Positions 23,536-32,213 are shown, counted from the stretch's first letter. The stretch: 43,666 nucleotides of DNA from an uncultured Methylococcales bacterium (GCA_903902705.1 CAIUVX010000143.1:1-43666), one strand, 5' to 3'. The notes: a model not told the origin generated them from the sequence alone. Made by a program: numbers and translations.

Positions 23536-24960
23536 ATGCTAAAAAAGAAAAATATTTTTATTTTATCCTTAGGGATTATGTTGGGTGTTTTTATGGGCAT
23601 CTGCGGCAGTGTCTTTGCTGAGAAAGATGATGCGCCTGCGCCTGTTGCTGCTACAGAAACGCTACCTTATGAAGATTTGCGGACATTTACCGAAATTTTT
23701 GGGCGTATCAAAAAAGATTACGTTGAGCCAGTTTCGGATAAAAAACTACTCGAAGATGCGGTTAAAGGTATGTTGAGCGGACTTGATCCGCACTCCGCTT
23801 ACCTTGATCCAGAAGAGTACCAAGAATTAAAAGAAGGTACATCTGGACAGTTTGGTGGTTTAGGCATCGAAGTGACCATGGAAAATGGCTTTATTAAAGT
23901 TGTTTCGCCCATTGACGACACACCCGCGCAAAAAGCAGGTATCAAAGCAGGCGACCTCATCATAAAACTCGATGACAAACCCGTGAAAGGCATGACTTTA
24001 GCCGAAGCTGTTAAACACATGCGCGGTGCCGCAGGAAGTAAAATATTACTATTCGTCGTGCGTGAAGGCGCGGATGCACCACTAAAAATAACCATTACTC
24101 GCGACATTATCAAAGTAAAAAGTGTCAAAAATCGCATCCTAGAAAAGGATTATGGTTATGTGCGTATCAGTAGTTTTCAATCAGGCACAGGCGAAGCACT
24201 TAAAGAAGCTTTAGCGAAGCTGAAAAAAGACAACAAAGAACCTCTAAAAGGTATTGTGCTGGATTTACGCAATAATCCAGGTGGCGTATTAAATGCAGCC
24301 GTTGAAGTCAGTGATGCCTTTATGAAAAGCGGATTGATCGTTTATACAGAAGGACGCATTGCCAATTCACAAATGCGCTTTAGTGCTGCGCCAGATGATC
24401 TTATCGATGGTGCGCCAATGGTGGTGTTAATCAATGCTGGTTCTGCCTCTGCATCAGAAATTGTTGCAGGCGCGTTGCAAGATTCCAAACGTGCCATCAT
24501 TATGGGTGAAAAATCATTCGGCAAAGGCTCTGTGCAAACCATATTACCGACTAATACAGGTTCTGCCATCAAGCTAACCACCGCACGTTACTTTACGCCC
24601 TCAGGACGCTCTATCCAAGCCAAAGGTATAGAACCTGATGTTGCCTTAGCCAATGTAAAATTAGAATCGTTGGATAAGGAAAAAAGCGACTTTAAACCTG
24701 TCAAAGAAGCCGATTTATCGCACCATTTAGAAAAAATTGGTAAAGAAGCTGAAGAAGACAAAAAAGAGTCTGAAGATAAAAAAGAGTCTGAAGATAAAGG
24801 TCAGCCCGCTGACGACAATAAAGATGAGTCAAACAAAGATAAACAGTCAAAGGATGATAAAAAGGATAGCCCAGAAAAAGCCGTCCTCGATACCACCAAA
24901 GATTATCCTCTTTATGAAGCTCTGAACCTGTTAAAAGGCATTAGTATCATGCACAAATAA
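23536..24960 (+). CDS. ctpA: C-terminal processing protease, S41 family
   Basis: A periplasmic tail-specific serine protease of 474 residues. Signal or anchor segment at 6-28, a helical domain, a PDZ domain at about 100-180 (GGLGIEVTMENGFIKVVSPI), and the catalytic domain. The Ser-Lys dyad is visible: Ser 305 in AGSASASEIVAGAL and Lys 330 in EKSFGKGSVQT, 25 apart as in E. coli Prc. The C-terminus (about 400-455) is a Lys/Glu/Asp-rich, low-complexity tail containing a DNA tandem repeat, which is unusual. It is the last gene of the gpmI operon and is followed by a strong terminator. The ribosome binding site is weak. Confidence 0.95.
   Translation: MLKKKNIFILSLGIMLGVFMGICGSVFAEKDDAPAPVAATETLPYEDLRTFTEIFGRIKKDYVEPVSDKKLLEDAVKGMLSGLDPHSAYLDPEEYQELKEGTSGQFGGLGIEVTMENGFIKVVSPIDDTPAQKAGIKAGDLIIKLDDKPVKGMTLAEAVKHMRGAAGSKILLFVVREGADAPLKITITRDIIKVKSVKNRILEKDYGYVRISSFQSGTGEALKEALAKLKKDNKEPLKGIVLDLRNNPGGVLNAAVEVSDAFMKSGLIVYTEGRIANSQMRFSAAPDDLIDGAPMVVLINAGSASASEIVAGALQDSKRAIIMGEKSFGKGSVQTILPTNTGSAIKLTTARYFTPSGRSIQAKGIEPDVALANVKLESLDKEKSDFKPVKEADLSHHLEKIGKEAEEDKKESEDKKESEDKGQPADDNKDESNKDKQSKDDKKDSPEKAVLDTTKDYPLYEALNLLKGISIMHK
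24754..24798 (+). repeat. 18-bp tandem repeat within ctpA
   Basis: Unit GAAGATAAAAAAGAGTCT occurs at 24754-24771 (one mismatch) and 24772-24789, with half a third unit to 24798. It encodes repeated EDKKES in the charged tail. Such in-frame repeats change length easily by slippage. Confidence 0.8.
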
Positions 24961-24989
24961 CAGCGTCTTAAAAGGCAACGCTTACATTT

Positions 24990-25027
24990 AAAAAGCCCAC
25001 GGTTTATGAAACCGTGGGCTTTTTTTA
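24990..25027. terminator. Rho-independent terminator after ctpA
   Basis: AAAAAGCCCACGGTTT, loop ATG, AAACCGTGGGCTTTTTTT: a 16-bp stem with T-tract on the plus strand and an A-tract on the other side. It can work in both directions and would also end minus-strand transcripts from the antitoxin region. Confidence 0.93.
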
Positions 25028-25108
25028 TTTAATGTAGTCTGGACTTTCTGCCATTGCATAAATACTCAGTGCGTTATTTTCCAGATAGCCGCACCATTCA
25101 TAAGATTG

Positions 25109-25186
25109 TCACTTATGGCGTGTATTGAGTAGGACTAAGGGGTGAATGTACAACGCGACTAAAAACCCCGTATCAACAATCAGCAT
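25109..25186 (-). pseudogene. Stub of a PIN-domain (VapC-like) toxin
   Basis: An ATG at 25186 overlaps the end of the ribbon-helix-helix gene by 14 bases in another frame, the normal layout of a toxin after its antitoxin. It reads MLIVDTGFLVALYIHP, the typical start of PIN toxins with the first acidic active residue (Asp 5), then drifts and stops after 25 codons at 25109. A normal toxin has about 130 residues. The rest is missing between here and the terminator. Recognition is by the short N-terminal motif only. Confidence 0.6.
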
Positions 25187-25460
25187 TTTTACTAAACCGT
25201 GCTTTTAGCAGTTCTTTGGAATGTTGCGCAATGTCGCCTTCGTGAGTTTGGTCTGCACCAAAACCGTCTTTGCCCAATTGGTATGGGCTTATTAAGAACG
25301 GATTAGTGGTTAATAAGCGTTCGAGAGCCAAGCGTATCGTTTCATTGATGGAAAGATGATTTTCTTGGCAATAAACACTGAGTTGCTGTTCTAATTTATC
25401 GGGTAATTGAATGGATAAAGATATGACTGTTTCTTTTAATGTTGTGTGATTGTATAGCAC
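25173..25460 (-). CDS. Ribbon-helix-helix antitoxin-like protein
   Basis: A 95-residue (or shorter) protein with an RHH/CopG-type DNA-binding core: ISLSIQLPDKLEQQLSVYCQ followed by SINETIRLALERLL. The C-terminal half (SPYQLGKDGFGADQTHEGDI) is of the type that wraps a partner toxin. The only start codon upstream is GTG at 25458-25460, which falls inside the edge of palindromic repeat copy B, so the natural start may have been displaced. The overlapping toxin gene is a stub, so this is an antitoxin without an intact partner. Confidence 0.7.
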   Translation of the reverse strand: MLYNHTTLKETVISLSIQLPDKLEQQLSVYCQENHLSINETIRLALERLLTTNPFLISPYQLGKDGFGADQTHEGDIAQHSKELLKARFSKNADC

Positions 25461-25513
25461 ATCAATCGCGATTGAATTGATGTGCTTCGTGCCTCAGCTC
25501 ATCCTATCGTGCT
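25456..25513 (-). repeat. Palindromic repeat, copy B
   Basis: Inverted arms AGCACATCAAT (25456-25466) and ATTGATGTGCT (25476-25486), then TCGTGCCTCAGCTCATCCTATCG. Read on the minus strand this is GATAGGATGAGCTGAGGCACGAAGCACATC, matching copies A and C. It fills the space between the antitoxin start and the AraC-family gene. Confidence 0.75.
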
Positions 25514-25515
25514 AG

Positions 25516-26466
25516 TCATTGCTTGGCAATGACTTTCGGCGCAATGCCAAAATATTTAACAAATGCCGCACTAAAATTATTAGCATGACCGTAACCAACA
25601 AAATCAGCCGCCACACTGACTTGGCAATGGTTAGATTTTAGCAATTGATAGGCTTTATTCATGCGTATGTCCAATAATACGCCGTAAGGCGTGTTATCAA
25701 AAAAGTGCTGGAATAATTTTTTGAGTTTAAATTGATTTGTACCAGCACGTCTTGCTAATGACGCTACTGTGGGCGGAGTTTGAAATTCTTGCTCAAGAAT
25801 ATCGTGTGCTAAGCTGGCAATCGCTTTATCTCGTTCAGTAAATTTAAACCCTGCTTTTGATTTTTCCTGATAAAAACAGTCCAACTCAGCCGCTAATAGT
25901 GACATCGCTTGAGCGTGCATAAATACGCGCTTTACTTCGGGTACAACCTTCGCCGTCAATAGTTGTTGTGCGGCTATCATGCCTTGCGCTGAAATGGATT
26001 GACGGGCGAGTAGCTGCATTGCTTTACCATTGAATAATTGCGCGGCTTGCGATTCGCCTAGGTAACGCTCTAACCATGTTTTACTCAAAGATAAACGTAG
26101 CTGTGTAACCGTTTGATGGGCTTGATATTGTCGTTCACCCTTACTGCTATTGAAGGTGGCTATTGTGGTATAACCTTGGTTAAAAATTAATTCTTCACCT
26201 TGATGACTGGTAAAACAAGATTGCCCTTTTAAACCCAGCGTTACTACCATGCGTGGTTCTGATGATTCTATCTGGCTTAATACACCCAAATCTTTGCTGG
26301 GCGTATAGTGCGTTTCTATATAGTTCAAATCCGCATCCAATAACAACACATCAGAGTAACCCTCGCCTAATTCTTTGGGCAATGCTTGATGTAGCCGCTG
26401 TTCTTGTGCTTGAAAATGCGAGGGCAAATCATCGTTTTTTACTCGCCAGCGTGTTGATGTTTCCAT
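25516..26466 (-). CDS. AraC-family regulator, PchR-like
   Basis: A 316-residue regulator. The C-terminal 100 residues have two helix-turn-helix units: TPPTVASLARRAGTNQFKLK and SVAADFVGYGHANNFSAAFV, ending in KYFGIAPK, the usual AraC finish. The N-terminal 200 residues resemble the ligand domain of PchR-type regulators (MVVTLGLKGQSCF, LSKTWLERYLG), which often control TonB-dependent receptors in response to siderophores. It is divergent from a TonB-dependent receptor gene, with paired direct repeats in the shared promoter region, so that receptor is the likely target. Confidence 0.9.
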   Translation of the reverse strand: METSTRWRVKNDDLPSHFQAQEQRLHQALPKELGEGYSDVLLLDADLNYIETHYTPSKDLGVLSQIESSEPRMVVTLGLKGQSCFTSHQGEELIFNQGYTTIATFNSSKGERQYQAHQTVTQLRLSLSKTWLERYLGESQAAQLFNGKAMQLLARQSISAQGMIAAQQLLTAKVVPEVKRVFMHAQAMSLLAAELDCFYQEKSKAGFKFTERDKAIASLAHDILEQEFQTPPTVASLARRAGTNQFKLKKLFQHFFDNTPYGVLLDIRMNKAYQLLKSNHCQVSVAADFVGYGHANNFSAAFVKYFGIAPKVIAKQ

Positions 26467-26579
26467 GATTTTTTCTCTTTGGTATATCTGAATAATTCTT
26501 AACTTAAAGCATGAACTGTGCCTTTGTGTGCAACACCTATCAGGCTTTAAAAACCTGACAAGTGCTTGAAATCAGAATA

Positions 26580-26620
26580 CGGCATATCACTCATTAAATT
26601 CTAAAAATGCGGTATATCAC
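26580..26620. promoter_or_regulatory. Paired direct repeats, candidate AraC-family operator
   Basis: CGGCATATCAC at 26580-26590 and CGGTATATCAC at 26610-26620 are 11-base direct repeats with one difference and a 30-base pitch, close to three helical turns. They sit between the divergent regulator and receptor genes. Direct repeats on one face are typical for AraC-family proteins. Confidence 0.5.
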
Positions 26621-26786
26621 ACAATAAAAGCCTTGCGCATAGAAAATATTACTTTTGCCATATAAAAAGAACCTAAACAGGATGTATTTGTTGGGTAGAC
26701 TTGGAAATAAGTCACTTCAATGTAAATGACTCGAATAGTCCTCAGCCTATTGAGGTGCGTTTTTTACTGACAACTTTAAAATTACT

Positions 26787-28964
26787 ATGAATTTACTTCC
26801 TCCTCGACTTTTTAAGCTTTCACCGCTAAACAAATCTATATTGATTGCATTAGTCGCCTGCAACGCATCGACAACGGTTATGGCGAAAGACACAAAAAAC
26901 CAAGCGAATGCAGTGCAACTTGAAACTATGACCGTCACTGATAAAAAAGACGCGAAAAAAATTGATCCAAAGCTTGCCGCTACGCGTGTTGAAGTTGACC
27001 AATCAACAGGTGGTGTTACCTTAATCGACTTGGAAGATTTGCACGATCGCAATGTTTCCAGTATTGCCGATTTTTTCCGTTATGTGCCTGGTGTTTGGGC
27101 AGCGAGTCAAAGTGGTAATGACACTATCTTTTTCTCTAGCCGTGGTTCAAATTTGGATTCCACCGATTTTGACTCAAATGGCGTGAAATTTTTGCAAGAT
27201 GGATTACCCATTACGGCAGCCGATGGCAATAACCATAACCGCGTTATTGACCCCCTCGCCTCTCAATATGCTACCGTGGCACGCGGTGCCAACGCACTTA
27301 AGTATGGCGCGAGTACCTTGGGTGGAGCGGTCGATTTCACCACGCCGACAGCCCACAATAGCCCAATGGCACGGTTATCATTAAGCGGTGGTAGTTTCGG
27401 TGAGATATTAGGTCGCGCCACTGTAAGTAAAGTGTTCAACGAAAAACTCGATGGCTTATTGACCGTTGAAGGCAAAACTTGGGACGGCTACCGCGATCAT
27501 AATAAACAAGATCGTGTCGGTGTTTATGGCAATTTCGGTTGGCAAATTACTGATTCCATCGTCAACCGCACCTATATCAGTTACATCAAAAATAACCAAC
27601 AACTTCCTGGGCAATTAACACAAGCAGAATTTGATGCGAATCCCAAACAAGCCAGTAAACAAGCGATAGGCGGTAATTATCATTTGAATGTCGAAACTGA
27701 GCGCGTTGCCAATAAAACCACTTGGACAATTGATAACAGAAGTTCATTGGAAGTCGGCTTTTCCTATGAAAACCAACATCTTTATCATCCCATCGTTGAT
27801 AGAATTATTCCTGGTCCACCTAATTCATTCGAGGTATTTAGTTTGCTAGTCGATAGTACCCAGAAAGACTGGGGAACATCGGCTCGTTATAATCTGCACT
27901 TAGATAGTCACGATATATTGGTCGGTCTAAATTTTGGCACTAACTCAGACAAAGGCGGTAACTACCGTAATAACAACGGTAACCGCAATGGCTTGACTAA
28001 TCAAATCACTAAAAAAGCCGACAATATTGAAATTTTTGCTCAAGATCATTGGCATATTAATGAACGTTGGACATTAACGCCTGCCTTACAAGGCGTATTT
28101 GCACACCGCGAAGTCAATAATGTATCAACTAATAATCCTATGGGATTTTATCCTCCAAGTAGCTATCCTAAAGCCGACTATCAAGGCATTAATCCCAGCT
28201 TAGGCTTGGCGTATCGCTTTGATAAGGAAGCCACTGCTTATGCGAATGTCAGTCGTTTATACGAACCACCGACTAATTACAACCTAGCGGGTAATACCAT
28301 CACTAACCCGAATAGTAATAATACACTAAAGGCAATGGAAGGCACGTCTGTTGAAATAGGCACACGCGGTACACATGAGTTCGGTGCTTTAAATAGCATG
28401 AAGTGGGATTTATCGCTGTATTATTCATGGCTGAACAAAGAAATTTTGTCGGTGTCTCCCGCGCCTGGTTTAAGTTTGGCAACCAATGTTGATAACACTA
28501 TACACGCGGGTGTTGAAGGATTAATTGGGGGTAATTTTGCCCTTGATGATAAAGGTACACACTCTATCACGCCGATGATGACGGTCACCTACAATCATTT
28601 CAACTTTGATAATAATGCCATTTATGGCAACAATCGCTTGCCTTCTGCACCCAACTATTTTCTTAAAGGTGAGGTGTTGTATCGTCATGCCAGCGGCTTT
28701 TTCGTAGGACCTACTTTTGATGCGGTGGGCAAACGTTATGCCGATTTCGCCAATACTTATAAAGTGTCTGGTTATGGTTTGCTGGGTGTACGGACTGGCT
28801 GGTCTAACGAGCATTACAAAGTATTTTTTGAAGGTCGTAACTTGCTGGACAAAAATTATGTATCTAGTAATTCAGTGGTGGACACTGTAACACCATTTAA
28901 TAATCAATTGTTAAATCCTGGCGCACCCGTGTCTTTCTTTGGTGGTGTTGAAATTACTTTTTAA
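26787..28964 (+). CDS. TonB-dependent outer-membrane receptor, FecA-like
   Basis: A 725-residue receptor for uptake of a siderophore, metal complex or similar ligand, energised by TonB. Signal peptide to about residue 33 (CNASTTVMA). A plug domain follows (about 60-190: FFRYVPGVWAASQSGNDTIF, SRGSNLDSTDFDSNGVKFLQ, LKYGASTLGGAVDF) and then the 22-strand barrel, ending in an aromatic residue (FFGGVEITF), as outer-membrane proteins do. The plug resembles FecA, but the signalling extension that contacts FecR is not present, matching control by an AraC protein instead of a sigma factor. The exported amidohydrolase gene follows 191 bases later. Confidence 0.93.
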   Translation: MNLLPPRLFKLSPLNKSILIALVACNASTTVMAKDTKNQANAVQLETMTVTDKKDAKKIDPKLAATRVEVDQSTGGVTLIDLEDLHDRNVSSIADFFRYVPGVWAASQSGNDTIFFSSRGSNLDSTDFDSNGVKFLQDGLPITAADGNNHNRVIDPLASQYATVARGANALKYGASTLGGAVDFTTPTAHNSPMARLSLSGGSFGEILGRATVSKVFNEKLDGLLTVEGKTWDGYRDHNKQDRVGVYGNFGWQITDSIVNRTYISYIKNNQQLPGQLTQAEFDANPKQASKQAIGGNYHLNVETERVANKTTWTIDNRSSLEVGFSYENQHLYHPIVDRIIPGPPNSFEVFSLLVDSTQKDWGTSARYNLHLDSHDILVGLNFGTNSDKGGNYRNNNGNRNGLTNQITKKADNIEIFAQDHWHINERWTLTPALQGVFAHREVNNVSTNNPMGFYPPSSYPKADYQGINPSLGLAYRFDKEATAYANVSRLYEPPTNYNLAGNTITNPNSNNTLKAMEGTSVEIGTRGTHEFGALNSMKWDLSLYYSWLNKEILSVSPAPGLSLATNVDNTIHAGVEGLIGGNFALDDKGTHSITPMMTVTYNHFNFDNNAIYGNNRLPSAPNYFLKGEVLYRHASGFFVGPTFDAVGKRYADFANTYKVSGYGLLGVRTGWSNEHYKVFFEGRNLLDKNYVSSNSVVDTVTPFNNQLLNPGAPVSFFGGVEITF

Positions 28965-28993
28965 TTATCATCGTAGAAACGTTGTAGGGTGTT

Positions 28994-29040
28994 GTCGGAA
29001 ACACCCGCCACACGCTTCGCTTGGACGGGCTTATTCCGAC
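28994..29040. repeat. Imperfect palindrome between receptor and amidohydrolase genes
   Basis: GTCGGAA (28994-29000) pairs with TTCCGAC (29034-29040), with inner CCCGCC/GGACGGG also mostly paired. It could be a transcription stop or mRNA-stabilising stem after the receptor gene, or a REP-type unit. Confidence 0.45.
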
Positions 29041-29155
29041 CAACTAAGCTAAAAGTGTCTAACGCCAATGAACCCCCCTCGGTACACGACTCACAAGGAT
29101 TTTTTCTGCGTGGGTCGTTACTTTTCTATCCAAGTCTTCTTCTATTCTTGTCACC

Positions 29156-30346
29156 ATGAAATCCCTTGCACGCCTACTACTTATCCTCAGTTTATTTATT
29201 TCCGCCTCAGCTATTGCCGAAGAAACCCCACTACTGCTTCATGCGGCACGGGTTTTTGATGGTACAACACTAAGAACTAATACGTCCGTATTAATCAGCA
29301 ATGGCAAAATTATCAAAATCGACCAGCGTGAGGCATTCAAATCCACTGTTGCTACCGTTATCGATTTAGGCGATGCCACGCTATTACCTGGTTTGATTGA
29401 ATTACACGCCCATATTGGCTTTCAACATATTCCAGAAGATACTGTATTGCGTCATGGAATCACCACACTTAGAGATGTGGGCGGTACAGTGCATCAACCT
29501 TATGGAGGCGACGGAAGTTTGCGAGTTTTAACCTCAGGACAGATTATTACCGCGCCTAATGGTTATCCTATTCCCACTATGGGCGCGGATAATCTCGCCA
29601 TTCCTATTGCCAGCGAAGCACAAGCGAGGCAAACCGTGCGTGATTTGATTAACGGCGGCGCGGTGGTAATTAAAATTGCCTTAGAAACAGGTAATGAAAT
29701 AGGCGCACCGTGGAGTTCTGGAGGGCATCATCATGGGCATTCAAACCCTGCGGAACACGGTAAACATCCACACGCAATGCCACTATTATCGAAAGCAATC
29801 GTTAAAGCTATTGTCGATGAAGCTCATCAACATAATCGTAACGTCACCGCGCACTTAGCTGAACCCAAAGGCGTGACTATCGCACTGAGTGCAGGTGTTG
29901 ATGAATGGGCGCATACCCCTTGTGATGCCATTCCTGAAACCTTGTTAAAGAAGGCAATCGCTCAAGGAGTAAAAATCGTCAGCACCTTAGATACGCTATC
30001 AAAATGTTCAGGTGTGGCGCATAACGCCCACACTTGGGCAGCCTTAGGCGGCGAATTTTTATACGGTTCAGAAATTGCCCATCCTGATATTCCTTGGGGT
30101 ATCGATGCGCAAGAATTGAATTTGATGATGCAGCTAGCCCAACTATCACCATTAGAGGTATTGCACATAGCAACTGCAAAAGCTGGGCAGCATCTAAATA
30201 TCCCTTTGCTTGGCACGTTACAAAGCGGCTCACCCGCTGATTTGATTGCTGTGAAAGGTGATGCTATGCACAATTTCAAACCGTTAGAATATCCAGATTT
30301 AGTTATCTCAGGCGGGAAAATAATCGTTAATCATTTTGAAAAATAG
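29156..30346 (+). CDS. Exported amidohydrolase with His-rich loop
   Basis: A 396-residue metal-dependent hydrolase of the imidazolonepropionase/prolidase-like amidohydrolase group. A signal peptide (about 1-21, LLLILSLFISASAIA) sends it to the periplasm. Metal ligands: HxH at 84 and 86 (LIELHAHIGF), probable carboxylated Lys 173 (AVVIKIALETG), His 233 (NVTAHLAEPKG), and the later WAHTPCD and HPDIPWGID. Residues 190-207 (GGHHHGHSNPAEHGKHPH) form an inserted His-rich loop with seven histidines, unusual for the family, suggesting metal capture. Location after a TonB receptor suggests it acts on the imported compound. Confidence 0.87.
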   Translation: MKSLARLLLILSLFISASAIAEETPLLLHAARVFDGTTLRTNTSVLISNGKIIKIDQREAFKSTVATVIDLGDATLLPGLIELHAHIGFQHIPEDTVLRHGITTLRDVGGTVHQPYGGDGSLRVLTSGQIITAPNGYPIPTMGADNLAIPIASEAQARQTVRDLINGGAVVIKIALETGNEIGAPWSSGGHHHGHSNPAEHGKHPHAMPLLSKAIVKAIVDEAHQHNRNVTAHLAEPKGVTIALSAGVDEWAHTPCDAIPETLLKKAIAQGVKIVSTLDTLSKCSGVAHNAHTWAALGGEFLYGSEIAHPDIPWGIDAQELNLMMQLAQLSPLEVLHIATAKAGQHLNIPLLGTLQSGSPADLIAVKGDAMHNFKPLEYPDLVISGGKIIVNHFEK

Positions 30347-30358
30347 CATCGAATGCTA

Positions 30359-30388
30359 GGGCATCAAAAAACAAGTTTTTTGATGCCC
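30359..30388 (+). terminator. Hairpin after the amidohydrolase gene
   Basis: GGGCATCAAAAAAC (30359-30372) and GTTTTTTGATGCCC (30375-30388) form a near-loopless 13-bp stem 12 bases after the stop codon. A T-tract lies inside the stem, not after it. It likely ends or protects the transcript. Confidence 0.6.
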
Positions 30389-30394
30389 ATTACT

Positions 30395-30530
30395 CAACAC
30401 GATAAGATGGGCATATAGCTGACGCACTATGAATTGATTATATTTCAACGACCACAACACGATAAGATGGGCTGAGGTACGAAGCCCATCAATCGCGACA
30501 GATGGGCTTCCATGCGTCAGACCATCCTAT
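30395..30530 (+). repeat. Palindromic repeat, copies C and D
   Basis: CAACACGATAAGATGGGC occurs at 30395-30412 and again at 30455-30472, exactly 60 bases apart. The second continues as a full copy: CTGAGGTACGAAGCCCATC, with GAAGCCCATC (30481-30490) and GATGGGCTTC (30501-30510) as perfect arms and CCATCCTAT closing at about 30530. It matches copies A and B. Confidence 0.75.
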
Positions 30531-30636
30531 TTTGTATTTGTCATGGACAATAGCCCTGTAGATTGAAATAAGTCTGTTTGAACGTAAGCGAAAACAGGGG
30601 TTTCCCGACAAGCCGTTCTACTCACTTTGCAATCCC

Positions 30637-32211
30637 TCATTGGTTGCTTGGATAAATGGGTTTAGCACGGTATTTACTGGCAAATAGCAGTAAGACAAGC
30701 AAGCTGCTCCACAATAAACTAGGCATCAGCCAAAACCAACGTTGATAAAACGTGCTAGGCGGATTTTTAAGATAGGGGACTTCATAAAAACCAGCCCATT
30801 GTTGATGTATCGGCGATTGTTGCAAAATTTCGCCAGATGCTAACGATACTGCTGAAATACCTGTATTGGTTACACGCAACACAGGACGGCGAAATTCCAC
30901 ACCTCGCGCCAGTGTCATGTAAAAGTGTTGATAGGGTTCTTGCCACGCACCATACCAAGAATCATTGGTGACATTGACAATAAACTGCGCTCCCAAATTG
31001 GCTAAATCGCGGGAAAACTTGGGAAATAGACTTTCGTAGCAGATTTGTGCGCCAATTTTGTAATCATTCAACGTTAATAATTCAGTCGCTCCATTGCCAC
31101 GCGCAAAATGTCCCGTAGCGGGTAGCCAGTTGCGAATTTTTGGGAAAAATTGTTCCAGCGGGATGTATTCACCAAACGCCAGCAAAATCGATTTACTGTA
31201 ATGTGGCGGGATAATTTCGCCGTCTTTATTTAACACAAACAATGAATTAGTAATTAAGCGTTGTTTTTCATCGGCACTGTACGCGCCCGTAATGAGCGGC
31301 AGTTGTCGCTGATGAATAAAATCAGCTAACTCAATGGGGGCGGGATCATTTTTGAACTGTTCCCCTAACAAGGCAGGAAACGCAGTTTCTGGCCACAGTA
31401 CGAAATCAATATGACGGTCTTGGTAGCGATTAAACGCTTCATCGGTTTGGTTGAGATAACGGTGCAGTATTTCATTGCCAAAACCTTTGCCCAATTCTGC
31501 CGCCAATTTTTCAGAATTTTCGATACTGGCTTGAATCATTAAGGCGTTAAGCGTGGCATCTGGTTTGGGTAAGCGAGCTTGAAGCCATAAACCTCCGCCA
31601 TTAAGCAAGGCGAAAATTAATAATACTGAACCCGCGAGGATTTTACCCGCTGTTTGCGTGCGATGTTGCCATGCAATCAGTAACGGTAAATTAGCTAATA
31701 AGGTCAAGGCACTTAAGCCGCTAAAACCAATAAATTCTGCCCAATGATACACAGGCACATTAGAGCCATACCACGAATAGCCAAAATTCCAATCGAACAG
31801 AGTGAACGAATACGCTTCACATAACACGGTAATTATTGCCATCAAATAAAGCGATAACCGCGCTGAACATTGGCTTTTATGTTGTACCCAAAACCACAGC
31901 AAACCTGCTAACGGCACAAACAAATGAGCGATGAATCCGTAAATCAATAAGCCAAATACCGCGACTGCCCAAGGTAAATGGGCGAATTCGTGCAGCAAAT
32001 GTGCCATCCAGTTAAAGCCAATCAGGGTAAAAATAAACGCGGTGATGAAGCCGCCGATTAGCACAGGTTTTAAGCGGGTTTGTTGTGACCAAAACAACCA
32101 TAACGGTACAAAACAAAACAACGAAGCCCACGGTGGAAACGGAATATAACTGGTGCCAATAAAGACACCCGACAAGATGGGTAGTAGCCACGGTTTAAGG
32201 TAATTGTTCAT
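30637..32211 (-). CDS. lnt: Apolipoprotein N-acyltransferase
   Basis: Lnt adds the third acyl chain to lipoproteins in the inner membrane. The 524-residue protein has about eight hydrophobic segments in the first 210 residues, then a nitrilase-like periplasmic domain. The catalytic triad is readable: Glu 275 in LWPETAFPALL, Lys 340 in HYSKSILLAFGEY, Cys 391 in GAQICYESLFP. Essential Trp-containing arms (NDSWYGAW) are present. One more membrane segment is near the C-terminus. In many relatives corC (ybeX) lies upstream; here a small unknown gene does, two bases away. Confidence 0.96.
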   Translation of the reverse strand: MNNYLKPWLLPILSGVFIGTSYIPFPPWASLFCFVPLWLFWSQQTRLKPVLIGGFITAFIFTLIGFNWMAHLLHEFAHLPWAVAVFGLLIYGFIAHLFVPLAGLLWFWVQHKSQCSARLSLYLMAIITVLCEAYSFTLFDWNFGYSWYGSNVPVYHWAEFIGFSGLSALTLLANLPLLIAWQHRTQTAGKILAGSVLLIFALLNGGGLWLQARLPKPDATLNALMIQASIENSEKLAAELGKGFGNEILHRYLNQTDEAFNRYQDRHIDFVLWPETAFPALLGEQFKNDPAPIELADFIHQRQLPLITGAYSADEKQRLITNSLFVLNKDGEIIPPHYSKSILLAFGEYIPLEQFFPKIRNWLPATGHFARGNGATELLTLNDYKIGAQICYESLFPKFSRDLANLGAQFIVNVTNDSWYGAWQEPYQHFYMTLARGVEFRRPVLRVTNTGISAVSLASGEILQQSPIHQQWAGFYEVPYLKNPPSTFYQRWFWLMPSLLWSSLLVLLLFASKYRAKPIYPSNQ

Positions 32212-32213
32212 AG

